Origin: a virus
IMG/VR virus record: IMGVR_UViG_3300038301_000366
Coordinates: 1-55,847 of that record
DNA: 55,847 nucleotides
Direction: 5' to 3' (one strand)
The position numbers were made by a program, and so were the translations under genes. Of this stretch, positions 16,605 to 24,708 are shown in pieces (position 1 is the first letter of the stretch; each line of letters begins with the position of its first letter). The notes under the pieces are model-generated. The model was given only the letters and a program-made list of their open reading frames with translations, made no database searches and had not been told where the DNA came from.

Positions 16605-16991
16605 ATGAGATACGAATATAAATGCACCAAGTGTGAGATTGAATATGAATGTTCAATACCTATGGATGATTACAAAACCCCCCAACCCTGCCCTGAGTGT
16701 GGGGTTAAGAATGAAAAACTTTTTCAACCCACTAGAAACTTCATTCTTAAAGGTGATGGTTGGGCTGGTAAAAACCATAGGATAAACCAACAGATGAGAG
16801 CTAAAAATAAGAAGCTAGACGCAAGAACTGCTGAAATGAAGCGTGATGCACCTAATGTTACTCTCGCCCCTAATGTCGATGGTGAACGTGTAGACTCTTG
16901 GGGCGAAGCTCAAAAATTAGCTCAGTCTAAAGGTAAAAGCACTGAATCTTATGAACCCCTGATCGCAAAAGAGAAAGCGAGTAAAAAATGA
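16605..16991 (+). CDS. FmdB-type zinc-ribbon protein with a charged tail
   Basis: I start at the ATG at 16605 (MRYEYKCTKCEIEYECS), which has GGAG upstream in the end of the SWIM gene. The first 50 residues are an FmdB ribbon: KCTKC, then PCPECG, closing with FILKGDGWAGK. The remaining 78 residues are Lys/Gln/Ala-rich and likely helical. It is a paralogue of the short protein at 14990, extended at the C terminus. It overlaps the next gene by 4 bases (ATGA). Confidence 0.82.
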   Translation: MRYEYKCTKCEIEYECSIPMDDYKTPQPCPECGVKNEKLFQPTRNFILKGDGWAGKNHRINQQMRAKNKKLDARTAEMKRDAPNVTLAPNVDGERVDSWGEAQKLAQSKGKSTESYEPLIAKEKASKK

Positions 16992-17716
16992 GTAGAGGAC
17001 GCTTGTTAGCTAGTTTAAATTATAGATCTAAAGGTGTTACAGATATGTCTATCTCTAACACGAATCTTAGAAATATCGAAACATTGCAAGTATATGGGGC
17101 GAGTTCTTTGAACGATGCTTTTTTAAGCCCCTCTTTGCTTTTTTCTGTTAAGTCGGGTCGGACGTATCTTTCTCCGACTCTAAAGCAAAAAAGATTTAAA
17201 GGCCAAGAAGACAGTAAAAGAGATATTACTAGCTTCTTGTTTAACCTAGATGACTTTGCGACAGTCCCTCAAGTAGGAGTGACAAGAATCCCTCCCGATT
17301 CTGATATAATTTATTTACGATTGCGAGGGGTTTTAAGAGATGGGTCTACCACACGCTTTGGTCCTGTACTTGCTGTTCCACCTTATGATTTCTTTGGGGT
17401 TACTGTACCTTTTTTCACTACTGTGGGGAATGCTCCCGATTTAGCGACTAATGGGGTGATCCCTGACGTTTTGGGTGAAGGTTCTTTAAACCTCCACCTC
17501 CCTTATTTTAGTGGGACTTTTAACATTAAGAATTTCTCTCAAGCTCAAGGGGGGACGAACTTGTTCTTTTCCCTTTCAGCAGGTATGACCCCCTCAATTC
17601 TGAGACCAGGGGAGGAACTCACTGTTACAGGTGTTTCTGTCCCCGAAGTTTTTGTAGCGTCTGATGGAGGTACGCCTCTTTTCTCTATTAGATGTGGGAT
17701 TGTTAATAGAGGCTAA
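16988..17716 (+). CDS. Probable virion structural protein
   Basis: 242 residues, mostly beta strands with few charges in the second half (PYFSGTFNIKNF, then a C-terminal beta region). No membrane segment or enzyme motif. It precedes three tandem paralogues that are probably virion proteins, which suggests a structural role. An internal Met (MSISNTN at 17045) could be an alternative start, but the first ATG is coupled to the previous gene by an ATGA overlap. Confidence 0.6.
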   Translation: MSRGRLLASLNYRSKGVTDMSISNTNLRNIETLQVYGASSLNDAFLSPSLLFSVKSGRTYLSPTLKQKRFKGQEDSKRDITSFLFNLDDFATVPQVGVTRIPPDSDIIYLRLRGVLRDGSTTRFGPVLAVPPYDFFGVTVPFFTTVGNAPDLATNGVIPDVLGEGSLNLHLPYFSGTFNIKNFSQAQGGTNLFFSLSAGMTPSILRPGEELTVTGVSVPEVFVASDGGTPLFSIRCGIVNRG

Positions 17717-17721
17717 ATACT

Positions 17722-17729
17722 TTCTTTAT
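17722..17729 (+). promoter_or_regulatory. TTCTTTAT element before the three tandem structural genes
   Basis: TTCTTTAT lies 47-54 bases upstream of the ATG at 17776, a little farther than at the other sites. Similar to the elements at 11112 and 16180. Confidence 0.3.
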
Positions 17730-17775
17730 GTGAGTATTCTTTTAGACCCAGTTCGTTCTTGAAGGAGAAGATGTC

Positions 17776-18486
17776 ATGGCACAAGTTTATTTAATCGCTC
17801 GTAGAGCCGAAGTTCAGAATGGGTCAGTTATGGTTACTGACTTGTTCCCCAATGAAAGCCAAAGAAATACTGCAATCGACCCCGTTGGTGCAGGCCCGAT
17901 CTATGTAAGACAGATTGATCTAGGTGTGAAAGGAAAGTATAGAGCTATCCTAAGCACCACTGCAAACGTGATCTCGTTTGCTCGTGAATCAAGAGGTCTT
18001 GTTGCTTTCCTTATTAAGAATGTTGAAGCAGGCGGAGCTAACGGAGACGCTCTTACAGTTGCAGAAGCAACAATCGGAGCTAACCTTATCCTCGCAGAAG
18101 TTCGTGATGGAAATGCTCTCCCCGCAATTGCTATTAACGGCATTCTTACTAACATCAATGTTGGTGGTGCAGGTACTGACATTGAAGCAAACAGCACTGT
18201 TTCTGAGCTTATTCGTGTTCTTTCAGGAGAGACTTACATCGTCAAAGCAGGAAGTACGGTCGAAGACGCAAATGGAAACTTTGTCCCTGATGTTAATGCT
18301 TCAGCAGGCTTTCAGAATGATGTGAGACACCCTGTTGATGGGGACTCTTCTTGGGTTCTTTCAGCGCAAGGCGGTGTTCTTTCAGGTCTTAAATCTAATC
18401 AAAATGTAAAGGTAGGTTTTGCAGGTGTTTTGACCACAGACCCTATCGTAACCGTTTATAATGCAGACGGTTCATTGTTTGTTTAA
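17776..18486 (+). CDS. Virion structural protein, first of three tandem paralogues
   Basis: 236 residues. Early signature (VTDLFPNESQRNTAIDP, residues about 20-36) followed by GPIYVRQ, then an N-x-STxSEL(I/L)-(R/E)-(V/I)-LSG region near residues 140-153 and a closing SxxxNADGSLF. All three neighbours share these, so the family arose by tandem duplication. No signal or membrane segment; Gly/Ala-rich and probably beta-rich. Its ribosome site is AAGGAG, normally spaced. I believe this family occurs in other large phages, but I cannot name its exact role (decoration, tail or baseplate). Confidence 0.75.
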   Translation: MAQVYLIARRAEVQNGSVMVTDLFPNESQRNTAIDPVGAGPIYVRQIDLGVKGKYRAILSTTANVISFARESRGLVAFLIKNVEAGGANGDALTVAEATIGANLILAEVRDGNALPAIAINGILTNINVGGAGTDIEANSTVSELIRVLSGETYIVKAGSTVEDANGNFVPDVNASAGFQNDVRHPVDGDSSWVLSAQGGVLSGLKSNQNVKVGFAGVLTTDPIVTVYNADGSLFV

Positions 18487-18508
18487 ACCATAAGAATGGA
18501 GATTTAAA

Positions 18509-19225
18509 ATGCCTTTTATTTGTATGCCCACAGTACCTAATAAAACAGATGAGGTTTTGGTTCAGATCACTGATCTATTTCCTCACAAAACTCAATCAAA
18601 CGCTACCCTAAATCCTAACTTTCAAGGACCTCGTTATCAACGAGCGATCTACAATGGGGCTTTAGTTAAGACTGTCGTTCTTGAAGCTGATTTCACAGTG
18701 AAAACTACGGTTTCGGGTCTTTCTGCATACTTGATTTCTACGATAGAAGTTACAAGCGATGCAAATGATATTGGTCTAACTCCTGCCCAAGCAGACGCTA
18801 TCGCAACTGCTATCATTGGTCAGGTCGGTTATGCTTCTTCTCTAACTGTCGCTGTTATCAATGCTCTTATCCAAGCTACTACAGTTGATGGGGGTGATGC
18901 TGATGGTATTGGGAAGGGTAACAGCACTGCGACTGTTTTAGAGATTCTTCAGATTCTTTCAGGCAGTCGTGTTTATACCTTACCTGCGACTACAGATCTA
19001 GGGAATGAGGGTGCAAACGATGTGTTTATTCCTTTAGACGCTAACATTCAAGCTTCTTTCTTTAGCACCCCTGTTGGAACTAAAGATGTTTCTAGTGCTG
19101 ACGCAAGCTTCTTCACCTCTGCTCGAAGCGGTCAAATCAATCTAGCTCAGTCTAAAAAGACTACTAGTGGTGTCGCTTCCCCTGTTCTCGTTGCTTACAA
19201 CGATGACGGTTCATTAATCCAATAA
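18509..19225 (+). CDS. Virion structural protein, second of three tandem paralogues
   Basis: 238 residues. ITDLFPHKTQSNATLNPN replaces the first paralogue's motif and is followed by GPRYQRA; then SGLSAYLISTIEV, TPAQADAIATAI, NSTATVLEILQILSG and a C-terminal YNDDGSLIQ. It lies 22 bases after the first paralogue with TGGAG upstream. Same family and unknown exact role as its neighbours. Confidence 0.75.
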   Translation: MPFICMPTVPNKTDEVLVQITDLFPHKTQSNATLNPNFQGPRYQRAIYNGALVKTVVLEADFTVKTTVSGLSAYLISTIEVTSDANDIGLTPAQADAIATAIIGQVGYASSLTVAVINALIQATTVDGGDADGIGKGNSTATVLEILQILSGSRVYTLPATTDLGNEGANDVFIPLDANIQASFFSTPVGTKDVSSADASFFTSARSGQINLAQSKKTTSGVASPVLVAYNDDGSLIQ

Positions 19226-19240
19226 GTTAGGAGTTAGAAA

Positions 19241-19918
19241 ATGCCTAATCCAGTTATTTGCTTAAGGGATGAAACTATCCCTAATAATAGTTTTCAGATT
19301 ACTGATCTCTTTCCAAACCGTTCACAGAGAAACCCTGTGGTTGACCCTGCGGCACAAGGACCTCGTTATCTCAGACAACCTGAGAATAATATTCCTGTCG
19401 TAGCTAACAATGCTGTTTCTAAGGCTGTGAGTGGTCTTACTGCTTACCTGTTGACCACAATAGATGTTCAAGCAGGTGGGGCTAATCCTACTCCTGCCCA
19501 AGCTAGCGACATGGCGGGTACGTTATTAAAAAGAATGAGAAATGGGAATGAACTCACTCTCGCCAAAATAAATGATGCGATCCAAGCAGCGGGTAATGGT
19601 CAAGACTTTAATAATACAGGTATCGTTGGTACAGGTGATTCCACTGCTACTGTTCAGAATATCTTGAGCATTCTTGGTGGTGCGAACTTTACTGTTTCAG
19701 CAGGTACGAGTGTCGCTGATAGCTATCTTACAGAGGCACAACAGACTTCAGCTTTCAACAGCAATGTCTATCAAGCGATTGACCCAAGTGATTCAAGCTT
19801 TTATCTTTCTGTAGCGAGAGGTCAGCTTTCTGTGGCTAAATCATCTAGCACAGACGCTAAAGGTAATGTTCTTTACCCTCAGTGTGTGTTATATAAAGCA
19901 GACGGTACTTTACTTTAA
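19241..19918 (+). CDS. Virion structural protein, third of three tandem paralogues
   Basis: 225 residues. ITDLFPNRSQRNPVVDP, GPRYLRQ, SGLTAYLLTTIDV, STATVQNILSILGG and the closing YKADGTLL are all present in the family order. AGGAG precedes the ATG and only 15 bases separate it from paralogue two. The three copies differ most in the middle, as expected if the shared segments form a common fold and the middle is exposed. Confidence 0.75.
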   Translation: MPNPVICLRDETIPNNSFQITDLFPNRSQRNPVVDPAAQGPRYLRQPENNIPVVANNAVSKAVSGLTAYLLTTIDVQAGGANPTPAQASDMAGTLLKRMRNGNELTLAKINDAIQAAGNGQDFNNTGIVGTGDSTATVQNILSILGGANFTVSAGTSVADSYLTEAQQTSAFNSNVYQAIDPSDSSFYLSVARGQLSVAKSSSTDAKGNVLYPQCVLYKADGTLL

Positions 19919-19932
19919 GAATTTATGGGGGT

Positions 19933-20160
19933 TTGGGTTTGAAAATCGCACTTCAGGATAAGAGGGCAGTCGGAGCTTTCCTTAAGAAAAGCTCTTTTGA
20001 CGGTCGAGTTTTGACCTCAGATGGTTTATGTTTAACAGCCAAGTGGGGAAAGAAACCTTTAGTTGCGAAGTGGGATAAAAAAGGTAAGCTTGTTATAATT
20101 CCCTCTGAGGACAGAGGAGTGAAGAAGGCTCAAAATCTTGTCTTAGATTTAAGAGACTAA
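19933..20160 (+). CDS. Small basic protein of unknown function
   Basis: 75 residues if TTG at 19933 is the start; a second TTG at 19939 is equally possible, and both sit in a G-rich stretch that could serve as a ribosome site. The product is a compact Lys-rich strand-and-helix protein (KKPLVAKWDKKGKLVIIPSE) with no known motif. It lies between the paralogue block and the small protein at 20163, and its 3' end is two bases from it. Confidence 0.5.
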   Translation: MGLKIALQDKRAVGAFLKKSSFDGRVLTSDGLCLTAKWGKKPLVAKWDKKGKLVIIPSEDRGVKKAQNLVLDLRD

Positions 20161-20162
20161 AG

Positions 20163-20402
20163 ATGATGAAGTATAAAACTTCTGATCTTTATTTTTCAGC
20201 TTATCTGAAAACTGCGGGTGTTCGTTTTGTGAGTACAGAGAAAGAAGGAAATAAGGTCTTCTTTATCTTTGAGAAAACGGACATGATACGAGACTTAAAA
20301 AGAGAATACTTTAACAGAACGGCTCGTATTCCTGCTTTGAGTTTTGTTGATGAAATAAGAAGTATGAAGTCTTTGACTTATATGGCTCGTCAAGACCATT
20401 AA
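20163..20402 (+). CDS. Small DUF5659-like protein
   Basis: 79 residues with TSDLYFSAYLKTAG at the start and FFIFEKTDMIRDLKREYFN in the middle, the pattern I recall for DUF5659 proteins (a short TSDLY lead, a strand pair, then a helix with a conserved Tyr). The function of that family is unknown. Two Met codons in a row make the exact start uncertain. No convergent overlap here: 43 bases separate it from the end of the pentapeptide protein. Confidence 0.55.
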   Translation: MMKYKTSDLYFSAYLKTAGVRFVSTEKEGNKVFFIFEKTDMIRDLKREYFNRTARIPALSFVDEIRSMKSLTYMARQDH

Positions 20403-20445
20403 AACTACTTCAGGGATTCGAGGAGTATGTTAGCTATTTTACTTC

Positions 20446-21285
20446 TCATATCTTAACCATCCCTCTTTTAGTAGCTTCCTCATCTGAGAAAGGGAGCTTC
20501 GTGTATTTATTATATTTAGCGTCAGTGAGGTCAGCTTCAGTGAGGTCAGCTTTTGTGAGGTTAGCGTCAGTGAGGTTAGCGGATCTGAGGTCAGCGAATC
20601 TGAGGTTAGCTAATGTGAGGTTGGCGAATCTGAGGTCAGCGAATCTGAGGTCAGCTTCAGTGAGGTTAGCTTCATAGAGGTCAGCGTATGTGAGGTCAGC
20701 TTTTATGAGGTTAGCTTTTATGAGGACAGCGAATCTGAGGTTAGCGGATCTGAGGTAAGCGTTTCTGAGGTGAGCGTCAGTGAGGTTGGCTAATCTGAGG
20801 TTAGCGTTTCTGAGGTTAGCTCCTGTGGGGGTAGCGAATCTGAGGTCAGCGTTTGAGAGGTCAGCGTTTGCGAGGTCAGCGTCAGTGAGGTTAGCGTCAG
20901 TGAGGTCAGCGTCAGTGAGGTCAGCGTCAGTGAGGTCAGCTTCAGTGAGGTCAGCGGATCTGAGGTTAGCTTCTCTGAGGTTAGCTTCTCTGAGGTCAGC
21001 TAATGTGAGGTTGGCGGATCTGAGTCTTGCTTCATAGAGGTTGGCTTCAGTGAGGTCAGCTTTTATGAGGTTAGCGTTTCTGAGGTTAGCTTTTATGAGG
21101 TTAGCGTTTCTGAGGTTAGCTTCAGAGAGGTCAGCGTCAGTGAGGTTGGTTTCGCTAAGATCAGTGTTTCTTAAATCCCACCCTGAGAAGTCCTGACCTG
21201 AGAGATCTTGACCTTCAAGACCCTTAATCATTTCTTCCTCTAGTTGGGCTACTCTTTCCATTAAGTTAGCTATCTTGTTTCTCAT
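20446..21285 (-). CDS. Pentapeptide-repeat protein
   Basis: 279 residues; from about residue 25 to 260 it is nearly unbroken pentapeptides of the A-(D/N)-L-x-x type (ADLTDADLTDADLTDANLTD and similar), roughly 45 of them. These fold into a right-handed square beta helix of about 12 coils. Known members mimic B-form DNA and protect DNA gyrase (MfpA, Qnr), but many have no known role. The N terminus (MERVAQLEEEM) is a short helix and the C terminus a short cap. AGGGAG precedes the start. It is an isolated minus-strand gene, so perhaps separately controlled. Confidence 0.92.
   Translation of the reverse strand: MRNKIANLMERVAQLEEEMIKGLEGQDLSGQDFSGWDLRNTDLSETNLTDADLSEANLRNANLIKANLRNANLIKADLTEANLYEARLRSANLTLADLREANLREANLRSADLTEADLTDADLTDADLTDANLTDADLANADLSNADLRFATPTGANLRNANLRLANLTDAHLRNAYLRSANLRFAVLIKANLIKADLTYADLYEANLTEADLRFADLRFANLTLANLRFADLRSANLTDANLTKADLTEADLTDAKYNKYTKLPFSDEEATKRGMVKI
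20516..21190 (-). repeat. Degenerate 15-bp tandem repeats coding for pentapeptides
   Basis: Many units in plus-strand register like GTGAGGTCAGCGTCA and CTGAGGTTAGCGTTT run head to tail across the pentapeptide gene. They keep the minus-strand frame, and every repeat also leaves an open plus-strand frame, so a 60+ codon shadow ORF there should not be called. The near-identical units make this a likely site of unequal recombination. Confidence 0.9.
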
Positions 21286-21372
21286 GTTCTTTAACTCCCT
21301 ATTTATTAAAAGTAGATAAGCTATAGAACATTTATTAACCCTCCTGTTTGAACACTTAGAAAGAGGATTGTT

Positions 21373-22116
21373 ATGAGATCTTTCATTGTATTTTTTATTA
21401 TTATTCTCACCCCCCTTCTTTCCTTTGGTCAGGTTAATATTGAAGATTTAAGAGGAGGGTCGAAAGAGGGGTTTTCAGGGACTATTGATGTAGGCTTCGA
21501 GAGGCTTACAGGGAACAATGACGTTTTAACTTATGCTCTAAAAAACAGAGTCGATTATGTCCAAAAGACACACCATATCTTTCTTCAACTCAGCTCTGAA
21601 AAGGGAGTTAATGAAGGGGTGGACTTTAAGGATGAAGCTTTTGCTCATTTGAGATGGACAACTATGTGGTGGGGTTTTGCAGGTACGGACTTCTTCATTC
21701 AAAGTCAATATGATGACTTTAAGGACTTAAAAATACGTCAGCTTGAGGGAGGGTATTTAAGACTTGTCTCTCCCTTATTTGATGGGGAAGTAGCTTTAGG
21801 TTTAGGTGCGATGTCTGAATATGAGCAACTGAAAGAAGGTGGGGGTGAAGGCTTTACTACTCGATTTACAAACTACGTTTCTTTAACTGAGAAATGGTTT
21901 GGAGGTAAACTCAAGATGTCTTTAACAGGTTATTATCAACCCAAAGTGGAGGATCACTCTGATTATCGTATGACTGCTGTAGGTCAAGTGGGCGTAAACA
22001 TTATCGGTGGTTTCTCTATACTTCCTAGTTTTAAGTATTCTTATGATTCCAAACCCCCTAAAGGTGTTGTCGTAGATGATCTTCAGTTAAAGCTTTATAT
22101 GAGATACCATTGGTAG
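21373..22116 (+). CDS. Outer-membrane beta-barrel protein, DUF481-like
   Basis: 247 residues starting with a signal peptide (MRSFIVFFIIILTPLLSFGQ). The mature part is strand after strand: GFSGTIDVGFERLTGNND, then paired strands with alternating hydrophobic residues, and the last strand (LQLKLYMRYHW) ends in an aromatic residue, the outer-membrane beta-barrel assembly signature. The pattern fits the DUF481/YdiY family of salt-induced porin-like proteins. Carriage by a phage would suggest masking the receptor or blocking superinfection, but that is inference. Start is preceded by AAAGAGG. Confidence 0.72.
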   Translation: MRSFIVFFIIILTPLLSFGQVNIEDLRGGSKEGFSGTIDVGFERLTGNNDVLTYALKNRVDYVQKTHHIFLQLSSEKGVNEGVDFKDEAFAHLRWTTMWWGFAGTDFFIQSQYDDFKDLKIRQLEGGYLRLVSPLFDGEVALGLGAMSEYEQLKEGGGEGFTTRFTNYVSLTEKWFGGKLKMSLTGYYQPKVEDHSDYRMTAVGQVGVNIIGGFSILPSFKYSYDSKPPKGVVVDDLQLKLYMRYHW

Positions 22117-22135
22117 AAAGAACAAGGAGAAAGTT

Positions 22136-23137
22136 ATGAATCGTCAAGCAAGTGTATTTAATGTCTTAATGGCACATGAACAGAACCGAAAGATCCGCAG
22201 AGCTATAGTCGCTTCTGGGAACGTCAGAGAAATGGATCAAATGAGGCGTGTTTTTTCGACTCTTTTGAACAGCTCTAAAGTAGCTTCAGTTGACGCTACT
22301 TTTTGGGAGGATGCTGATGACTACTTAAAAGATGAAAGAACTCAGAATGAAGTGAAAGAAGGTCTTGGTACTGCTTATCTGACTAGAATCATTAATGAAT
22401 ATAAAGAGAGATTCTCAAGGAAGTTCAGTGGTCCTTTCTCTTTGATTAGCGATGTTATGAAAGAAAGAGGTTTAGTGGGTAAGATTCATACTTTTGTGGA
22501 TAAAGCTCAAAAACCAAAAACACCTTATGAGGCAAAGATTGCAGAGAGCTTGAAGAAAGCAGGTGACTTTAGTTCGACTCTGAAAATGATGGGTCAGTTA
22601 ATTTCTGCAAGAACACCTCAAGAGGTTGGGGTATTGACGGGTTCTTCTTATGACGAGATGAGAGAGTACTTTAATGTAGGGGAAGACACTACTTCCGATT
22701 GGGCACTCACTAAGATGGAAGACCTTTCTCAATATATAGTAAGCACCCCTGACACTAAACTACTCGTTGTGAAAATTGGGATCACGATTCTTAAAATATC
22801 ATTGATCGCTTTACTTGCGAAAACCGCTTTAGCTACCGTTGGTTTAGGCATCCTGAAAGTCGTTGGGGTTGTCTTGCTTATTGTTTTAATTACCGACTCA
22901 ACAGCAACGGCTCAAATTATAAGAAAGATGGGTGTTTCTTTTGCAACTGTAGGGCTAGGTGTCATTAAAGATCTTGGTAAAACCTTTAAGTTTTTAGGTC
23001 GAACCACACGAGACTTCTATGAGAAAGGTAAGGGTTGGTTGAAGAAAATCTTCCGAAAGGCTGCACTTCGTAAGATTGATTGGCTTTTGGAGAACAACCA
23101 TAACTTTAGACGCTCTTACTTGCTTACCTCTATTTAA
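22136..23137 (+). CDS. Membrane-associated virion-type protein
   Basis: 333 residues. The N-terminal 200 residues are helical and charged; KVAS occurs at 48-51. A long hydrophobic segment follows around residues 204-260 (KIGITILKISLIALLAKT, then ILKVVGVVLLIVLIT and a third stretch), probably two or three membrane helices, then a basic tail rich in Lys and Phe. No known domain. It starts 20 bases after the barrel gene and may share its transcript. Similar in build to the proteins at 12426, 28689 and 29375. Confidence 0.72.
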   Translation: MNRQASVFNVLMAHEQNRKIRRAIVASGNVREMDQMRRVFSTLLNSSKVASVDATFWEDADDYLKDERTQNEVKEGLGTAYLTRIINEYKERFSRKFSGPFSLISDVMKERGLVGKIHTFVDKAQKPKTPYEAKIAESLKKAGDFSSTLKMMGQLISARTPQEVGVLTGSSYDEMREYFNVGEDTTSDWALTKMEDLSQYIVSTPDTKLLVVKIGITILKISLIALLAKTALATVGLGILKVVGVVLLIVLITDSTATAQIIRKMGVSFATVGLGVIKDLGKTFKFLGRTTRDFYEKGKGWLKKIFRKAALRKIDWLLENNHNFRRSYLLTSI

Positions 23138-23149
23138 GGGAGATTAGTT

Positions 23150-24697
23150 ATGTATAAGCGTTCTTGTGTTATTGCTCTCTCTGACATAAACGGAAAGAAG
23201 TTTATGTTTAAAAACAGAGATAGAAATTATACACCCCAACTAAAAATCTATCACACCATGAGAAATGGTGTTGAAATGGTGTACTTCAGAGATGAACACA
23301 CGGGTTGGGTTGAGGGTATAAATGAATATGGGATTGGAATCTCTAACTCTGCTCTTATGGTTATTTGGGATGAGAAAGAGGGTAAGGGTGGTAAAAAGAA
23401 GAAAGATAACATTACATTAGGTGCTTTAGGCTCTAGGGATGCAAGTAGAATCCTTAAGACTTTAGAGTGCCGTACTTTTGAAGACGCTTTAGAGACAGTA
23501 ATACACTATGATGGAGGTGTGCGTGGGCATACCTTTCTTTCCGATGGAGTTGAGGCTAGGTCAGTAGAGCATACAGCTAAACATAAAGCTTTTATTTCAG
23601 ACTTGAGTGCAGGTAAACATCATGTCCGATCTAATCATGGTGATAACTACCCCGATGCAGGATACACAATAGGTGAGAACAAAGAGAGTTCGCATACTAG
23701 GTTAAAGAAAGTGTTTGACACTCTTTCTGAAGTAGAATCACCTGAAGACTTGATTAAACAGCTTTATGCACAAAGGTTTGAAGACCCTACTTCTCCATTT
23801 AATGTCGTTCGCAGGACTGATAATATGTATACAAGCAGTCAGCTCATCTACGATTTTGAGGAGAAGAAAATCTCTCTCTATCTAGTTCCTGAAGACTGTG
23901 ATTATTTAGGGTATGTAAAAGACTTTAGTCATCAAGGTGTTTGTTCTTTTGATGTGTATAGATTAGGATACTTTAATAGTGATGGGTCTTTTAGAATTAA
24001 AAAGATTAAAGCAAACCCTGTTCGAGTAGCGAATCGTGTTAAAATGGCTTCGAGACAAAAAGCAGATAAGAAGGCTATAGCCCCTATCATTAAAAAAAAG
24101 ATTCTGAATATCTTTGATAAAGAGGAACGTAGCAGTGCTATGTATAAGCACTTTGAAGAACAGTTTGGTGTGGGTAACAAAGACCCTTTGATAAACAGAG
24201 ATGAGTCTCTCTTTATAGAGTGGGTTCAGAATCTTGAAGAAGATATCCCCCCTAAGTTTTGGAGATCATTATATTTAATTCCTGAAGATGGTTTATCTTG
24301 GGAAGCTGAAGATGTTTCTTTAGTTGGTGATTTAGAATGGGCGATAGACAAACGAGGGACTTATATCTGTGGTAAAGCACTTGTTTCGGGTTTGTGGGAG
24401 ATGTCGGGAGTGGGGAGAGAAGCGTATGTTGCCTACAGTGGAGAGTTCCCCATATATTCTCATCAGGAATGGTATTTGCGTGGGCTTGACCCTGAGATTG
24501 ATAAGCTTTGGGAAAAGTTCAAAAACTTTTTAAAATTGAAAACAGCACCTAATGGGGAATCTAAAGGTGGGGGTAAAATCTCTAGGGGTTGGGAAGGTAA
24601 ATATCACTTTAGTAAAGTGGTCAGCTTTTGCTTCCCTGTTTTTGAAGATAAACTGTTAGATATACAATATAAATTTCATATCGGAATTTTACCTTAA
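23150..24697 (+). CDS. Ntn-hydrolase (C45 / amide hydrolase-like) with a C-terminal extension
   Basis: 515 residues. The first 250 match N-terminal-nucleophile amide hydrolases: Cys6 (MYKRSCVIAL) as the likely nucleophile, KNRD near 21-24, GINEYGIGISNSAL near 57-69, and HHVRSNHGDNYP further on, the Asn-His pair typical of C45 acyltransferases. The first five residues would be removed to free Cys6. The substrate is unknown; members act on penicillins, bile salts, acyl homoserine lactones and other amides. A Lys-rich linker with KMAS near residues 298-301 joins a 200-residue C-terminal domain of unknown type (GLSWEAEDVSLVGDLEWAID). Unusual cargo for a phage structural region. Confidence 0.65.
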   Translation: MYKRSCVIALSDINGKKFMFKNRDRNYTPQLKIYHTMRNGVEMVYFRDEHTGWVEGINEYGIGISNSALMVIWDEKEGKGGKKKKDNITLGALGSRDASRILKTLECRTFEDALETVIHYDGGVRGHTFLSDGVEARSVEHTAKHKAFISDLSAGKHHVRSNHGDNYPDAGYTIGENKESSHTRLKKVFDTLSEVESPEDLIKQLYAQRFEDPTSPFNVVRRTDNMYTSSQLIYDFEEKKISLYLVPEDCDYLGYVKDFSHQGVCSFDVYRLGYFNSDGSFRIKKIKANPVRVANRVKMASRQKADKKAIAPIIKKKILNIFDKEERSSAMYKHFEEQFGVGNKDPLINRDESLFIEWVQNLEEDIPPKFWRSLYLIPEDGLSWEAEDVSLVGDLEWAIDKRGTYICGKALVSGLWEMSGVGREAYVAYSGEFPIYSHQEWYLRGLDPEIDKLWEKFKNFLKLKTAPNGESKGGGKISRGWEGKYHFSKVVSFCFPVFEDKLLDIQYKFHIGILP

Positions 24698-24708
24698 GGA
24701 GAGTTTTC

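Noticed and set aside
20428-20457. 9-codon ORF with GAGGAG before it, overlapping the end of the pentapeptide gene
   Set aside because: Too short and probably chance.
20780-21037. Plus-strand ORF opposite the pentapeptide gene
   Set aside because: It is the mirror of the 15-bp repeat; every repeated unit leaves this frame open.
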